Of a stretch of DNA of 64,000 nucleotides, positions 16,928 to 25,654 are shown in pieces. The notes beneath the pieces were generated by a model. It worked only from the letters and a program-made list of their open reading frames with translations, was not told the origin of the DNA and ran no database searches. The position numbers were made by a program, and so were the translations under genes. The stretch is from Actinoallomurus spadix (GTDB lineage: Bacteria; Actinomycetota; Actinomycetes; Streptosporangiales; Streptosporangiaceae): contig NZ_JAMXMX010000037.1 of NCBI RefSeq assembly GCF_024055725.1, positions 1 through 64,000 of the forward strand. Reading direction: 5' to 3'. Position 1 is the first letter of the stretch. Every line of letters begins with the position of its first letter.

Positions 16928-19030
16928 GTGGCCGAAGACCTCCTCGACTCCCCGGAAAAGACCGACGTCCCCGGCGTCGGACCCCTTCTCGCCGCGGCGG
17001 TCGCCGGCGTCGGCGGCGCCGAGCGGCCGGGGCAGGTCAAGATGGCCGAGGCCGTCGCGCACGCCATCGAGTCGGGCGAGCACCTCGCCGTGCAGGCGGG
17101 CACCGGCACCGGGAAATCCCTGGCCTACCTCGTCCCCGCCGTCCGCCACGCCGTCTCCGAGAACGCGTGCGTAGTGGTCTCCACGGCGACGATCGCGCTG
17201 CAGCGCCAACTCGTCGAGCGCGACCTGCCGCGGCTGGCCGAGTCGCTGACGCCGCTGCTCGGCCGCGAGCCGGCGTTCGCGATCCTCAAGGGCCGGCGCA
17301 ACTACCTGTGCCTGCACCGGATGCAGGTGGAGGAGCCCGACGACCCCGACGAGATCCTGTTCGACGCCCAGTCGGTGTCCGCGACGGGGCGGCAGGTGCA
17401 GCGCATCCACGAGTGGGCCGAGACCACCGAGACCGGCGACCGGGACGAGCTCGTCCCCGGCGTCTCCGAGCAGGCGTGGCGCCAGGTCGCCGTGAGCGCC
17501 CGCGAGTGCCTGGGGGCGCAGCGCTGCCCGTTCGGCACCGAGTGCTACGCCGAGCGGGCCCGGGACAAGGCCGGGGAGGCCGACGTCGTCGTCACCAACC
17601 ACGCGCTGCTGGCCATCGACGCGCTGGAGGAGTTCCAGGTCCTCCCCGAGCACGACGTCGCCGTCATCGACGAGGCGCACGAGCTCGTCGACCGGGTGAC
17701 CTCGGTGGCCACCGCGGAGCTGTCCGCGTCGGCCGTGGAGTTCGCCGCGCGCCGCTGCGGCCGCCTCATCGAGGACGACCTCGCCGACCGCCTCAAGGAG
17801 GCGGGCGAGGCGCTGCAGCCCCTCCTCGCCGACACCCCGGCGGGCCGCATGGACGTCCTGCCGCAGGTGCTCGGCGGGGCCCTCCTCGCGATCCGCGACG
17901 CCGCGTACGGCTGCGCGACGGCCCTGCGCACCACGCTCAAGACCACCGAGGACGACGCCGAGCGGCTCGGCGCCGGCCGCGCCGCGCTGACCGCGCTGGA
18001 GGAGATCCACGACACCGCCGGGCGGCTCCTGGAGACGTTCGAGACCGACCTGGCCTCCCGGCACGACGTCGTCTGGCTGGACCGGCCCTTCAACGAGGAC
18101 TCCCGGCGGCCGACCGCGCTCCGGGTCGCGCCGCTGGGCGTCGGCGGCCTGCTGCGCGAGCGGCTGTTCGGCCGCCGTACGACCGTGCTGACCTCGGCGA
18201 CCCTGTCGCTCGGCGGGTCGTTCGAGCCCCTCGCGCGGCAGTGGGGCCTGCCGCCGCTCGGCACGGCGGCTGGAGCGCCGGCCGACGGAGCGGCGGAGGC
18301 GGCCGAGCCGTCCGAGCCGCCGGAGGGGGACGCGAAGAAGGACGGCGGGCAGCGGCCGCTGCGCTGGTCGGGGCTGGACGTCGGCTCGCCGTTCGACCAC
18401 GCGCGCAGCGGGATCCTCTACATCGCGCGGAGCCTGCCGCAGCCGGGCCGCGACGGACTGCCGGAGGCGTACCTCACCGAGCTGACCGAGCTCATCGAGG
18501 CCGCCGGAGGCCGCACCCTCGGGCTGTTCTCCTCCATGCGCGCCGCCAAGCAGGCCGCCGAGGCGTTGCGCGGCCGCCTCGCGCAGCCGCTGCTGTGCCA
18601 GGGGGACGACTCAACCTCCCAGCTCATCAAGCAGTTCACCGACGACGAGGCGACCTGCCTGTTCGGCACGCTGTCCCTGTGGCAGGGCGTCGACGTGCCC
18701 GGGCCGTCGCTCCGCCTGGTCGTGATCGACCGCATTCCCTTCCCGCGCCCCGACGATCCGTTGTCCTCGGCGCGGCAGCGGGCGGTCGCCGCGCAGGGCG
18801 GCAACGGCTTCATGGCCGTCGCCGCGACCCACGCCGCGCTGCTGCTCGCGCAGGGCGCCGGGCGCCTGCTGCGGTCGATGACCGACCGCGGGGTCGTCGC
18901 CATCCTCGACCCGCGGCTGGCCACGGCGCGCTACGGCACGTTCCTGCGCTCGTCGCTGCCGCCGTTCTGGACGACGTTCGACTCCGCGACGGTCAAGGCC
19001 GCGCTGCGCCGCCTCGACACCGCGGACTGA
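16928..19030 (+). CDS. dinG: DinG/XPD-family ATP-dependent DNA helicase
   Basis: 700 residues. Walker A is AGTGTGKS (57-64) and the DEAH box is VIDEAHEL (248-251). Four cysteines, C128, C194, C200 and C206, lie in the right place to hold the [4Fe-4S] cluster of XPD-like helicases. The C-terminal motor domain carries the TLSLWQGVDVPG region and QGAGRLLRS. It unwinds DNA 5'-3', acting on R-loops, D-loops and possibly G-quadruplexes during repair. It starts with GTG and is probably leaderless. A low-complexity Glu/Ala/Pro insert near residues 450-475 lies between the cluster domain and the second motor domain. No LexA box was seen upstream. Confidence 0.9.
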   Translation: MAEDLLDSPEKTDVPGVGPLLAAAVAGVGGAERPGQVKMAEAVAHAIESGEHLAVQAGTGTGKSLAYLVPAVRHAVSENACVVVSTATIALQRQLVERDLPRLAESLTPLLGREPAFAILKGRRNYLCLHRMQVEEPDDPDEILFDAQSVSATGRQVQRIHEWAETTETGDRDELVPGVSEQAWRQVAVSARECLGAQRCPFGTECYAERARDKAGEADVVVTNHALLAIDALEEFQVLPEHDVAVIDEAHELVDRVTSVATAELSASAVEFAARRCGRLIEDDLADRLKEAGEALQPLLADTPAGRMDVLPQVLGGALLAIRDAAYGCATALRTTLKTTEDDAERLGAGRAALTALEEIHDTAGRLLETFETDLASRHDVVWLDRPFNEDSRRPTALRVAPLGVGGLLRERLFGRRTTVLTSATLSLGGSFEPLARQWGLPPLGTAAGAPADGAAEAAEPSEPPEGDAKKDGGQRPLRWSGLDVGSPFDHARSGILYIARSLPQPGRDGLPEAYLTELTELIEAAGGRTLGLFSSMRAAKQAAEALRGRLAQPLLCQGDDSTSQLIKQFTDDEATCLFGTLSLWQGVDVPGPSLRLVVIDRIPFPRPDDPLSSARQRAVAAQGGNGFMAVAATHAALLLAQGAGRLLRSMTDRGVVAILDPRLATARYGTFLRSSLPPFWTTFDSATVKAALRRLDTAD

Positions 19031-19049
19031 GTCCCCGGAGGACGCAGGG

Positions 19050-20750
19050 TCAGGACAGGGCGTTCTCCTCGCGGAGGACGCGGCGCAGGACCTTGCCGAG
19101 CATGTTGCGCGGCAGGTCCGGACGGAACTCGACGAAGGTGGGCACCTTGTACCCGATGAGCTGCTGCGCGCAGTAGGCCCGCAGCTCGTCCCGGCTCGGC
19201 CGGTGCGGCCGCCGGGGGATGACGTACGCGGCGACCGCCTCGCCGTGGCCGGGCTCCGGCACTCCGACGACGGCGGCCTCCTCGACGGCCGGGTGCGCCT
19301 GCAGGACGGCCTCCACCTCCGAGGGGTACACGTTGAAGCCGTCGACGATGATGACGTCCCGTTTGCGGTCGATGAGGGTGAAGTAGCCGTCCGGGCTCAT
19401 CACCGCGATGTCCCCGGTCCGGAACCAGCCGTCGGGGGAGAGGCTCTCGGCGGTCTCGGCGGGCTGGTTCCAGTACCCGGCGAAGACCTGGGGACCGCGG
19501 ATCAGGAGCTCGCCCGGATATCCGACCGGAAGGACGCGGCGGGGGTCGTTCTCGTCGACGATCCGTGCCTCGGTGCCGGGCAACGGGGTCCCCACGGACA
19601 CGTGCCGGGCGTTCCCGTCGAGGGGGTTGGCCATGACCACCGGTGACGTCTCCGTCATCCCGTACCCCTGGATGACGTGGCCGCCCGTTCCCGCCCTGAA
19701 CGCGTCGACCGTCGTACGGGCGAGTCTCATCGCCCCCGACACGCAGGTCCGGATCGAGCCCACGCCCGCCTTCTTCGCCTCGGGCGCGGCGGCGAGCTGC
19801 TGGAACAGGGGAGGAACGCCGGGGAACAGGGTCGGCCGGTGCTTGCGGACGGCGTCCAGCACGAGCTCCAGGTCGAAGCGGGGGACGAGCACGACCGTTC
19901 CGCCGATCAGGATCGTGCAGGTCAGGCAGAACGTCAGGCCGAAGACGTGGAACAGCGGCACGACGGCCAGGGCGACGTCCTCACCGGGCCGGATCCCCGG
20001 GTCCCACGCCGTGGTCTGCAGCGCGTTCGCGACGAGGTTCCGGTGGGTGAGCATGGCGCCCTTCGGCCGGCCCGTGGTGCCGCCGGTGTACTGCAGGACG
20101 GCCAGGTCGCGGACCGGGTCGACCATCGCCTGCGGGTGGGCCTCGGCCGTCTCCTTCAGCAGGTCGTCGAACCGGAGGACCGACGCGCCGGCCGGCACCT
20201 CCGTGCTCAGCTCCGAGGCCAGCCGGCGCGCCCTGGCGAGCGGGAGCTTGAGCAGTTCCCGTTTGACGAAGGGGAGGTAGTCGGGCAGTGAGGTGACGAT
20301 GACGTGCTCGACCGACGTTCCGGGCGCCGCGTCGTGGACCGTCGCGTACGCCTTGTCGAAGACGATGACGACGCGGGAGCCGCTGTCGGCGAGCTGGTGC
20401 CGCAGCTCCGACGACGTGTACAGCGGGTTCGTGGGCACCACGACCGCGCCGAGCCGCAGCACCGCGTAGAAGGCGATGACCTCCTGCGGGCAGTTGGGCA
20501 GGATGACCGCGACCCGGTCTCCCTTACGGACGCCCAGCCGGGCCAGCGCCGCCGCGAACCGGTCGACCGCGTCGCGGAGCCGGGCGTACGTCATCGAACG
20601 GCCGAGGAACTCCAGCGCCCGGTGGTTCGGGAACCGGTCGGCGGACGCGTCGAGCAGGCGGGTGAGCGGCACGTCCGGCACGTCGACGTCGGCAGGAACC
20701 CCGTCCGCGTAGTAACGGAGCCATGGTCTCTCGTCGTAGGGAGTGCGCAT
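19050..20750 (-). CDS. long-chain fatty-acid-CoA ligase
   Basis: A 566-residue ANL-superfamily enzyme. The P-loop YTGGTTGRPKGAMLTH is at 221-236 and GYGMTETSP is the adenine-binding motif. DGWFRTGDIAVMSPDG leads into the hinge DRKRDVIIVDGFNVYP, and the catalytic lysine is in NMLGKVLRR near the C-terminus. It activates a carboxylate (probably a fatty acid) to acyl-AMP and then acyl-CoA; it is cytosolic or membrane-associated. The RKRDVI(I)VDGFNVYP hinge is typical of FadD. It is monocistronic, convergent with dinG, with a clear promoter just upstream. Confidence 0.9.
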   Translation of the reverse strand: MRTPYDERPWLRYYADGVPADVDVPDVPLTRLLDASADRFPNHRALEFLGRSMTYARLRDAVDRFAAALARLGVRKGDRVAVILPNCPQEVIAFYAVLRLGAVVVPTNPLYTSSELRHQLADSGSRVVIVFDKAYATVHDAAPGTSVEHVIVTSLPDYLPFVKRELLKLPLARARRLASELSTEVPAGASVLRFDDLLKETAEAHPQAMVDPVRDLAVLQYTGGTTGRPKGAMLTHRNLVANALQTTAWDPGIRPGEDVALAVVPLFHVFGLTFCLTCTILIGGTVVLVPRFDLELVLDAVRKHRPTLFPGVPPLFQQLAAAPEAKKAGVGSIRTCVSGAMRLARTTVDAFRAGTGGHVIQGYGMTETSPVVMANPLDGNARHVSVGTPLPGTEARIVDENDPRRVLPVGYPGELLIRGPQVFAGYWNQPAETAESLSPDGWFRTGDIAVMSPDGYFTLIDRKRDVIIVDGFNVYPSEVEAVLQAHPAVEEAAVVGVPEPGHGEAVAAYVIPRRPHRPSRDELRAYCAQQLIGYKVPTFVEFRPDLPRNMLGKVLRRVLREENALS

Positions 20751-20765
20751 TCGCCGACGATCACC

Positions 20766-20794
20766 ACCGTAAGCAGACGAAACCTTTCTGTCAC
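20766..20794 (-). promoter_or_regulatory. promoter of the acyl-CoA ligase
   Basis: Read on the minus strand, GTGACA (-35, 20794-20789) and TACGGT (-10, 20771-20766) are separated by exactly 17 bp and lie just before the ATG at 20750, giving a very short leader. Confidence 0.55.
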
Positions 20795-20870
20795 CTTTGC
20801 ATCATCCGTCGCATCTTGCCCAGCGTTCGAGCGATGTAACCGATCGTGCCTTTCGCCGGGTGTGTGGGCG

Positions 20871-21950
20871 TCAGGTGAGCGCGTTCAGGGCGAGGTCCAC
20901 GTCCGCCTCGGTCGTGTAAAGGTGGAAGGCCGCCCGCAGCCGCCCGTCCCGTACGGCGGCGCGCACTCCCGCGGCCGCGAGCCGCTCCGCCGCGCCGGGC
21001 AGGTCGACGCTCACGATCGCGCTGCCCGCCGGCGGCAGACCCAGGCCGCGCAGGAACCGGTCGGCGAGCGCGACGTCGTGGGCGTGCACCCGCTCCACCC
21101 CGACCGCGTTCAGGACGTCCAGCGCGGGCGCGGCGCCGACGAAGGAGAACCACGCCGGGGACAGGTCGAACCGCCGGGCAGACGGCGCCAGCCGCAGCGG
21201 CGGCCCGTAGTACGCGTGCGGTTCGCCGCCGGGCTCCTCTCCGGCGTACCAGCCCGCCGCGACCGGCCGGATCCGCTCCCGCACCGCCGGGGCGACGTAA
21301 CAGAACGCGGCACCGCGCGGCGCCATCAGCCACTTGTACGCCGCGCACACGAGCACGTCGAACCGCGTCGCGTCGATCGGCAGCCAGCCGGCGGCCTGGC
21401 TGGCGTCGGCGACCACGAGCGCGCCGTTCGCCCGCGCCGCCGCGAGGATGTCCTCGACCGGGGAGACCTCGCCCGTGGCCGACTGCACGACGCTGAACGC
21501 CACCAGCGCCGTACGGCCGTCGACGGCGTCCGCCACCTCGCTCAGCGGCACCGTCCGCACGTCCAGGTCCTGGACCAGCCAGGGGAAGAGGTTGGAGGTG
21601 AACTCGATCTCCGGTACGACGACGCGGGACCCCGGCGGCAGCGACGCGGCCACCGGGGCGAGCAGCTGGGAGACGGCGGAGCCCACCGCGACGTCATCGG
21701 TCTCGACGCCGACCAGCCGGGCGAATCCCGCCCGCGCCCGCCCGGTGGAGGCGTCCCACACGAACCAGGGCGCGTCCCCTCGCTGCCACTCGCCGAGTGC
21801 CCGCCGCAGCGCCTCCACGGCCGGGCGCGGCGGCAGTCCGTAGCTGGCCGTGTTCAGCCAACCCGGCGTCGGTTCCCACAGGTGTACGGCGTCGCGAATC
21901 TCCACCCGGCCAGTCTGCCCCGGCCGGCCGATCCGCAGTTCCCATGCCAT
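20871..21950 (-). CDS. aminotransferase class V-fold PLP enzyme
   Basis: About 359 residues of the class V (cysteine-desulfurase-like) fold: LNTASYGLPP near the N-terminus, the PLP aspartate in VVADASQAAG, and the Schiff-base lysine in CAAYKWLMAPRG. It could be a desulfurase, an amino-acid lyase or an aminotransferase; I see no cysteine loop of a canonical sulfur carrier-loading enzyme. ATG 21950 was chosen as the start; GTG 21905 is almost as good, and neither has a clear Shine-Dalgarno sequence. It is divergent from the DUF4192 gene. Confidence 0.75.
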   Translation of the reverse strand: MAWELRIGRPGQTGRVEIRDAVHLWEPTPGWLNTASYGLPPRPAVEALRRALGEWQRGDAPWFVWDASTGRARAGFARLVGVETDDVAVGSAVSQLLAPVAASLPPGSRVVVPEIEFTSNLFPWLVQDLDVRTVPLSEVADAVDGRTALVAFSVVQSATGEVSPVEDILAAARANGALVVADASQAAGWLPIDATRFDVLVCAAYKWLMAPRGAAFCYVAPAVRERIRPVAAGWYAGEEPGGEPHAYYGPPLRLAPSARRFDLSPAWFSFVGAAPALDVLNAVGVERVHAHDVALADRFLRGLGLPPAGSAIVSVDLPGAAERLAAAGVRAAVRDGRLRAAFHLYTTEADVDLALNALT

Positions 21951-22055
21951 GGCCGGGTCGGCGGCCGCCTGCCGCGCCTGCCGCCGGAGCTCTTTGTCCA
22001 CAGATCTTCGGGTGGGCCTGCCGGGGATACCCCGGGGAGCGGGAGGCTCGGGGGC

Positions 22056-23072
22056 ATGAGACCGAACACGTTGCGGCTCCGGTCGCCCGCCGACGTCGTC
22101 GCCGCCATCCCCTACCTCGTCGGATTCCACCCCGCCGACAGCGTCGTCGTGCTGTGCTGCGGCGGCGCGGACGGCGCATACGCGATCCGGCTCGACTTAA
22201 CCGCCTCCGACGCGCTCCTCGACCACGTCACCGAGCTCATCACCCGGCGCCGGCCCGCCGACGTCATCCTCACCGGCTACGGCCCTGGCGCGCGGGTGAC
22301 ACCCGTCGTCGAGCGGGTCGGCGACCGCCTCACCCGCGACGGCGTCCGGCTCCGCGAGGTGCTGCGCGTCGAGGACGGCCGCTACTGGTCCTACCTCTGC
22401 ACCGACCCGGCCTGCTGCCCGCCGGAGGGCACGTTCGTCGACGTGCGCGGCAGCGCGGTGGCCGCCGCCGCCATCGCCGGCGGCCTGGTCGCCCTGCCGG
22501 ACCGTGAGGAGCTCGCGCGGATGATCGCCCCGATGGGCGGCGAGGCGATGCGGCAGGCCACCGAGCGGGCCGAGCGCCGCCTGACCTCATGGGCCGACGT
22601 GCCACGGGACGGCGTGGCGAGGGCCGACGCGACGCGGGGCCGCATGGCGCGGCGGGTGGCCGAGGAGGGAGTGCGGCTGGTCCGGCTCCTCATCGAGCGC
22701 GCGCGGGCGGGCGGCGATCCGCCCACCGACGAGGAGGTCGCCTGGCTCGGCGTGCTCCTGGTCAACCTGCGGGTCCGCGACGAGGCGTGGGTGCGCATCG
22801 ACGACGGTGAGATCGGCGCGCACATCCGGCTGTGGCGCGACGTCATGCGGCGCGTGGCCGAGCCGTACCTGCCGGGGCCCGCCTGCCTGCTGGCGTTCGC
22901 GGCCTGGCGGGCGGGCGAGGGCGCGCTGGCCAACCTCGCACTGGACCGGGCGCTGGCCGCCGACCCGCACTACTCCATGGCCCGGCTGCTGCACGAGTTG
23001 TTCGTCAGCGGCCTGCCGCCCTGGTCCGTGCCCCTCGACATCACCTCGGAGCAGCTCGACGAGGCGAGCTGA
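22056..23072 (+). CDS. DUF4192 domain protein
   Basis: 338 residues matching the actinobacterial DUF4192 family: the opening LRLRSPADVVAAIPYLVGFHPADSVVV is its signature, followed by ITRRRPADVILTGYG and a helical C-terminal half with WLGVLLVNLRVRDEAW. The role is unknown; these are soluble proteins conserved across actinomycetes. ATG 22056 follows GGGAGG with a nine-base spacer; the long open frame upstream is antisense sequence over the PLP enzyme and the acyl-CoA ligase. Confidence 0.88.
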   Translation: MRPNTLRLRSPADVVAAIPYLVGFHPADSVVVLCCGGADGAYAIRLDLTASDALLDHVTELITRRRPADVILTGYGPGARVTPVVERVGDRLTRDGVRLREVLRVEDGRYWSYLCTDPACCPPEGTFVDVRGSAVAAAAIAGGLVALPDREELARMIAPMGGEAMRQATERAERRLTSWADVPRDGVARADATRGRMARRVAEEGVRLVRLLIERARAGGDPPTDEEVAWLGVLLVNLRVRDEAWVRIDDGEIGAHIRLWRDVMRRVAEPYLPGPACLLAFAAWRAGEGALANLALDRALAADPHYSMARLLHELFVSGLPPWSVPLDITSEQLDEAS

Positions 23073-23107
23073 GGGAAACGGGGGCGGCGCGAGGCGACGC
23101 CTCCTGG

Positions 23108-23136
23108 CGGGTGCTGTCACCCACCGGCAGCACCCG
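23108..23136. terminator. hairpin between convergent genes
   Basis: CGGGTGCTG (23108-23116) pairs with CAGCACCCG (23128-23136). A second copy of the 3' arm at 23141-23149 could pair instead. It lies between the DUF4192 gene and the minus-strand gene ending at 23243. Confidence 0.45.
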
Positions 23137-23242
23137 TCGGCAGCACCCGCCGCAGTGGGCTCGGGCTTCAGGGCACGCCGCGGCCCCTGACGGCGACCTT
23201 CATGACAGGGACGGGCTCGGGCGGCGGAGCCGTCCCGCCCGG

Positions 23243-23593
23243 TCAGAGGGAGGCGGCGCCGCCCTGGCGTTTGCGGCGCTCGTTGTAGTCGCGCATCCGC
23301 TGCGGATAGCCGGTGATCTGGACGTCGTACACCGGCAGGCGCAGGTCACGCGCGACCTTCCGGATGACCTGCGGTGATCCGACGCGGCGGCGGGTCCACT
23401 CGCCGTCGGCGGCGATGGCCACCGCCGTGGTGTCGGTGGCGAAGGTCTCGGGTTCGACGTAGAACTCCACGCCCTTGCGGCTGCGGGCGAAAGCCCTGAG
23501 CGACTCGATGTCGGCGTTCGTCGCCTCCCGATCCAGAATCGTCACCCGGCTACCCCGCCAGCGGCGAATCCCGAAGCGATCGCCCCACCTCAT
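23243..23593 (-). CDS. conserved hypothetical protein (116 aa)
   Basis: I do not recognise a named domain. It is a basic, soluble protein of 116 residues. A central alpha/beta part (KGVEFYVEPETFATDTTAVA, then DGEWTRRRVGSP) ends in LPVYDVQITGYPQRMRDYNER and a short Lys/Arg tail. Similar small proteins are widespread in actinomycetes. It is convergent with the DUF4192 gene and starts at the ATG at 23593, about 220 bp from the divergent deacetylase. Confidence 0.7.
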   Translation of the reverse strand: MRWGDRFGIRRWRGSRVTILDREATNADIESLRAFARSRKGVEFYVEPETFATDTTAVAIAADGEWTRRRVGSPQVIRKVARDLRLPVYDVQITGYPQRMRDYNERRKRQGGAASL

Positions 23594-23815
23594 CGGACGT
23601 CCTCCCCACGAGTTCGTCGCGATCCCCGCCTCCGTCCCCCGACGACGCTTCGTGGGTGGATCGCGCGATTTGTCACGATGTCAACGCCGACCCATCGTGC
23701 AGGGTTCCCGAAGATGGCACCATGCTTTTTCGGCGTTTGACCGACAACGGAACCTCAACGGGAAAAGGGAACTAAGGTGCCCAATGTCGCGCGGCAGGTC
23801 ACGAACGGAGGTCGG

Positions 23816-24931
23816 ATGCGCTTCGCCGTCCCGAGGACCTTCCGTAGCTCGAGGACCTTCCGCAGGGCGATGACGATCGTCGCGGCCGTGCTCGGGCTGG
23901 GCTGGCTCAGCGGCCTGGGGACGCACCCGGCCGCACCCCTGGCGGGTCCGCACGCGACCGCCCAGAGTTCCGCCGCGCAGCCGCCCGACGCGCACCTCAT
24001 GGCCGGAACGGCCCGAACGACCGGGCGGCCCGCCGGGCCGCCCGGCCGGCCGAGATCGCGTTCCGCGGACGGCGCGCCGGCCGGACCCGCCGCGCACCCG
24101 AACGACCTCATCGCGCGGCTGCGATCCACGACCTGGCCGCCGGGAGCCAAGGCCGCGGCGGCACCCGAGCCGAAGGTCGACTGCACTAAGGCTAAGTGCA
24201 TCGCGCTGACGTTCGATGACGGCCCCGGCCCGTACACCGCGAAGCTGCTCGACATGCTCGCCGCCCGGCACGTGAAGGTGACGTTCTTCCTCATCGGCGG
24301 CAACATCCGCGGCCGCGAGGCGGTGGTCCGGCGTGAGCTGGCCGAGGGGCACGTGGTCGGTGACCACACCTGGTCGCATCCGTCGCTGAGCTCGATGCCG
24401 GACGGCGCCGTCAGGTCGCAGCTGGCCCGTACGCTCGGTGAGATCCGCCGGGCCTCCGGCCACGGGACCGTCCTGATGCGGCCGCCGTACGGCGCGACGA
24501 GCCGGCGGGTGGCGGCGGTGGCACGCCGCATGGACATGGCGCAGATCCTCTGGAGCGTCGACACGAACGACTGGCTCGACCGGAACTCGGCGATCGTCGC
24601 GCATCGCGCCGTGTCCTGGGCCCACCCCGGCGACATCATCCTGATGCACGACATCCACCCGACGACGGTGAACGCCGTGCCGAAGATCCTGGCCGGTCTG
24701 TCCCGGCGCGGCTTCACGTTCGTCACCGTGCCCGAGCTGTTCGGGAACCGGTCGCTCAAACCCGGCCGGACCTACTTCGACGGGCCGGTGCCCCGGCCGA
24801 AGAGCCCGCGTTCGAAGGCCGCTCCGCGCCCGGGGAGCTCGCCTGCCGCGGGCGCTCCGGCCGGCGTTGGAGCGCCCGCCGGAGCGTCCAGGTCACCGGC
24901 GGCACGGGGCTCCGCGAAGCCGGGACGCTGA
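23816..24931 (+). CDS. secreted polysaccharide deacetylase (NodB/CE4 family)
   Basis: 371 residues. A basic N-terminus and hydrophobic stretch (AMTIVAAVLGLGWLSGLG) form a signal peptide or membrane anchor. After a Pro/Ala/Arg linker of about 90 residues comes the NodB domain: LTFDDGPGPYT with the catalytic Asp pair, the metal-binding HTWSHPS, RPPYGAT, and the final LMHDIHPTT histidine. It should de-N-acetylate peptidoglycan or another amino-sugar polymer outside the membrane. A Pro/Ala/Ser tail follows. ATG 23816 sits behind GGAGG; GTG 23777 with AAGGGA upstream is the alternative and would lengthen the N-region to about 31 residues. Confidence 0.88.
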   Translation: MRFAVPRTFRSSRTFRRAMTIVAAVLGLGWLSGLGTHPAAPLAGPHATAQSSAAQPPDAHLMAGTARTTGRPAGPPGRPRSRSADGAPAGPAAHPNDLIARLRSTTWPPGAKAAAAPEPKVDCTKAKCIALTFDDGPGPYTAKLLDMLAARHVKVTFFLIGGNIRGREAVVRRELAEGHVVGDHTWSHPSLSSMPDGAVRSQLARTLGEIRRASGHGTVLMRPPYGATSRRVAAVARRMDMAQILWSVDTNDWLDRNSAIVAHRAVSWAHPGDIILMHDIHPTTVNAVPKILAGLSRRGFTFVTVPELFGNRSLKPGRTYFDGPVPRPKSPRSKAAPRPGSSPAAGAPAGVGAPAGASRSPAARGSAKPGR

Positions 24932-25057
24932 CCCGCCTCGGGGCACGGGTGTCCGTGCGGCGGGGACGCAGGCCCGCCGGACCTGGGGTTCTCCCCAGGG
25001 ACGGATCAGGGGTTTCCCCGATGGCTCCCCGGCCGGGCGCGGCGCACGATCGAGAAC

Positions 25058-25579
25058 ATGACCATCTCCACACCGCCCGGCGCGTTGCGCGTCTCCGCCG
25101 CCGAACGCGAGCCGATCGTCGACCGGCTGCAGCAGGCCTTCGCCGAGGGCCGTATCGACAAGGAAGAACTCGACCTGCGGCTGCATCTCGCGATGACGTC
25201 CAGGACGCGGGCCGACCTGGACGCGGCCCTCGCGGACCTGGCGCCCGCGCCCACCGCGTCACAGGTGCCGGCGCCGGTCGGTGAGCCGACCGCGGAACAG
25301 CGGGTGCTGGCCGCGCTCGCGCACGTCCTCGGCGCCACCACGCTGTTCCTGGGACCGCTCGTCATGCTGTGCACCCGGGCGCGCCGGTCACCGTACGTCC
25401 GGCGCCACATCGTGGAGGCCCTCAACTTCCAGCTCACCCTGCTGATGGTGACGGTCGTGACGTTCGGCATCGGGGCGATCGCGTACGCGGTGAGCTGGAT
25501 CGTCTGCGGAGTGGCCGCGCTGCTGGCGCTCGCCGGCACGCCGTTCCGTTACCCCTTCACCCTCCGGATGGTGCGCTGA
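25058..25579 (+). CDS. DUF1707 + DUF4870-like membrane protein
   Basis: 173 residues. The first 55 are a DUF1707 (SHOCT-like) domain: LRVSAAEREPIVDRLQQAF, then GRIDKEELDLRLHLAM. A short Ala/Pro linker leads to a membrane part with two or three helices (ALAHVLGATTLFLGPLVML; LTLLMVTVVTFGIGAIAYAV; WIVCGVAALLALAG) and YVRRHIVEALNFQ, which is typical of DUF4870. The role is unknown; proteins of this build are common actinobacterial envelope proteins. It is a single gene, 75 bp before tmsA. Confidence 0.85.
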   Translation: MTISTPPGALRVSAAEREPIVDRLQQAFAEGRIDKEELDLRLHLAMTSRTRADLDAALADLAPAPTASQVPAPVGEPTAEQRVLAALAHVLGATTLFLGPLVMLCTRARRSPYVRRHIVEALNFQLTLLMVTVVTFGIGAIAYAVSWIVCGVAALLALAGTPFRYPFTLRMVR

Positions 25580-25654
25580 CCGGGTCCGGTCCTCGCCGCG
25601 CGAGAGGCGTGCCCAGGCTGTGCGGCGGGAGAGCGGGGATGAGAAGATCGACAG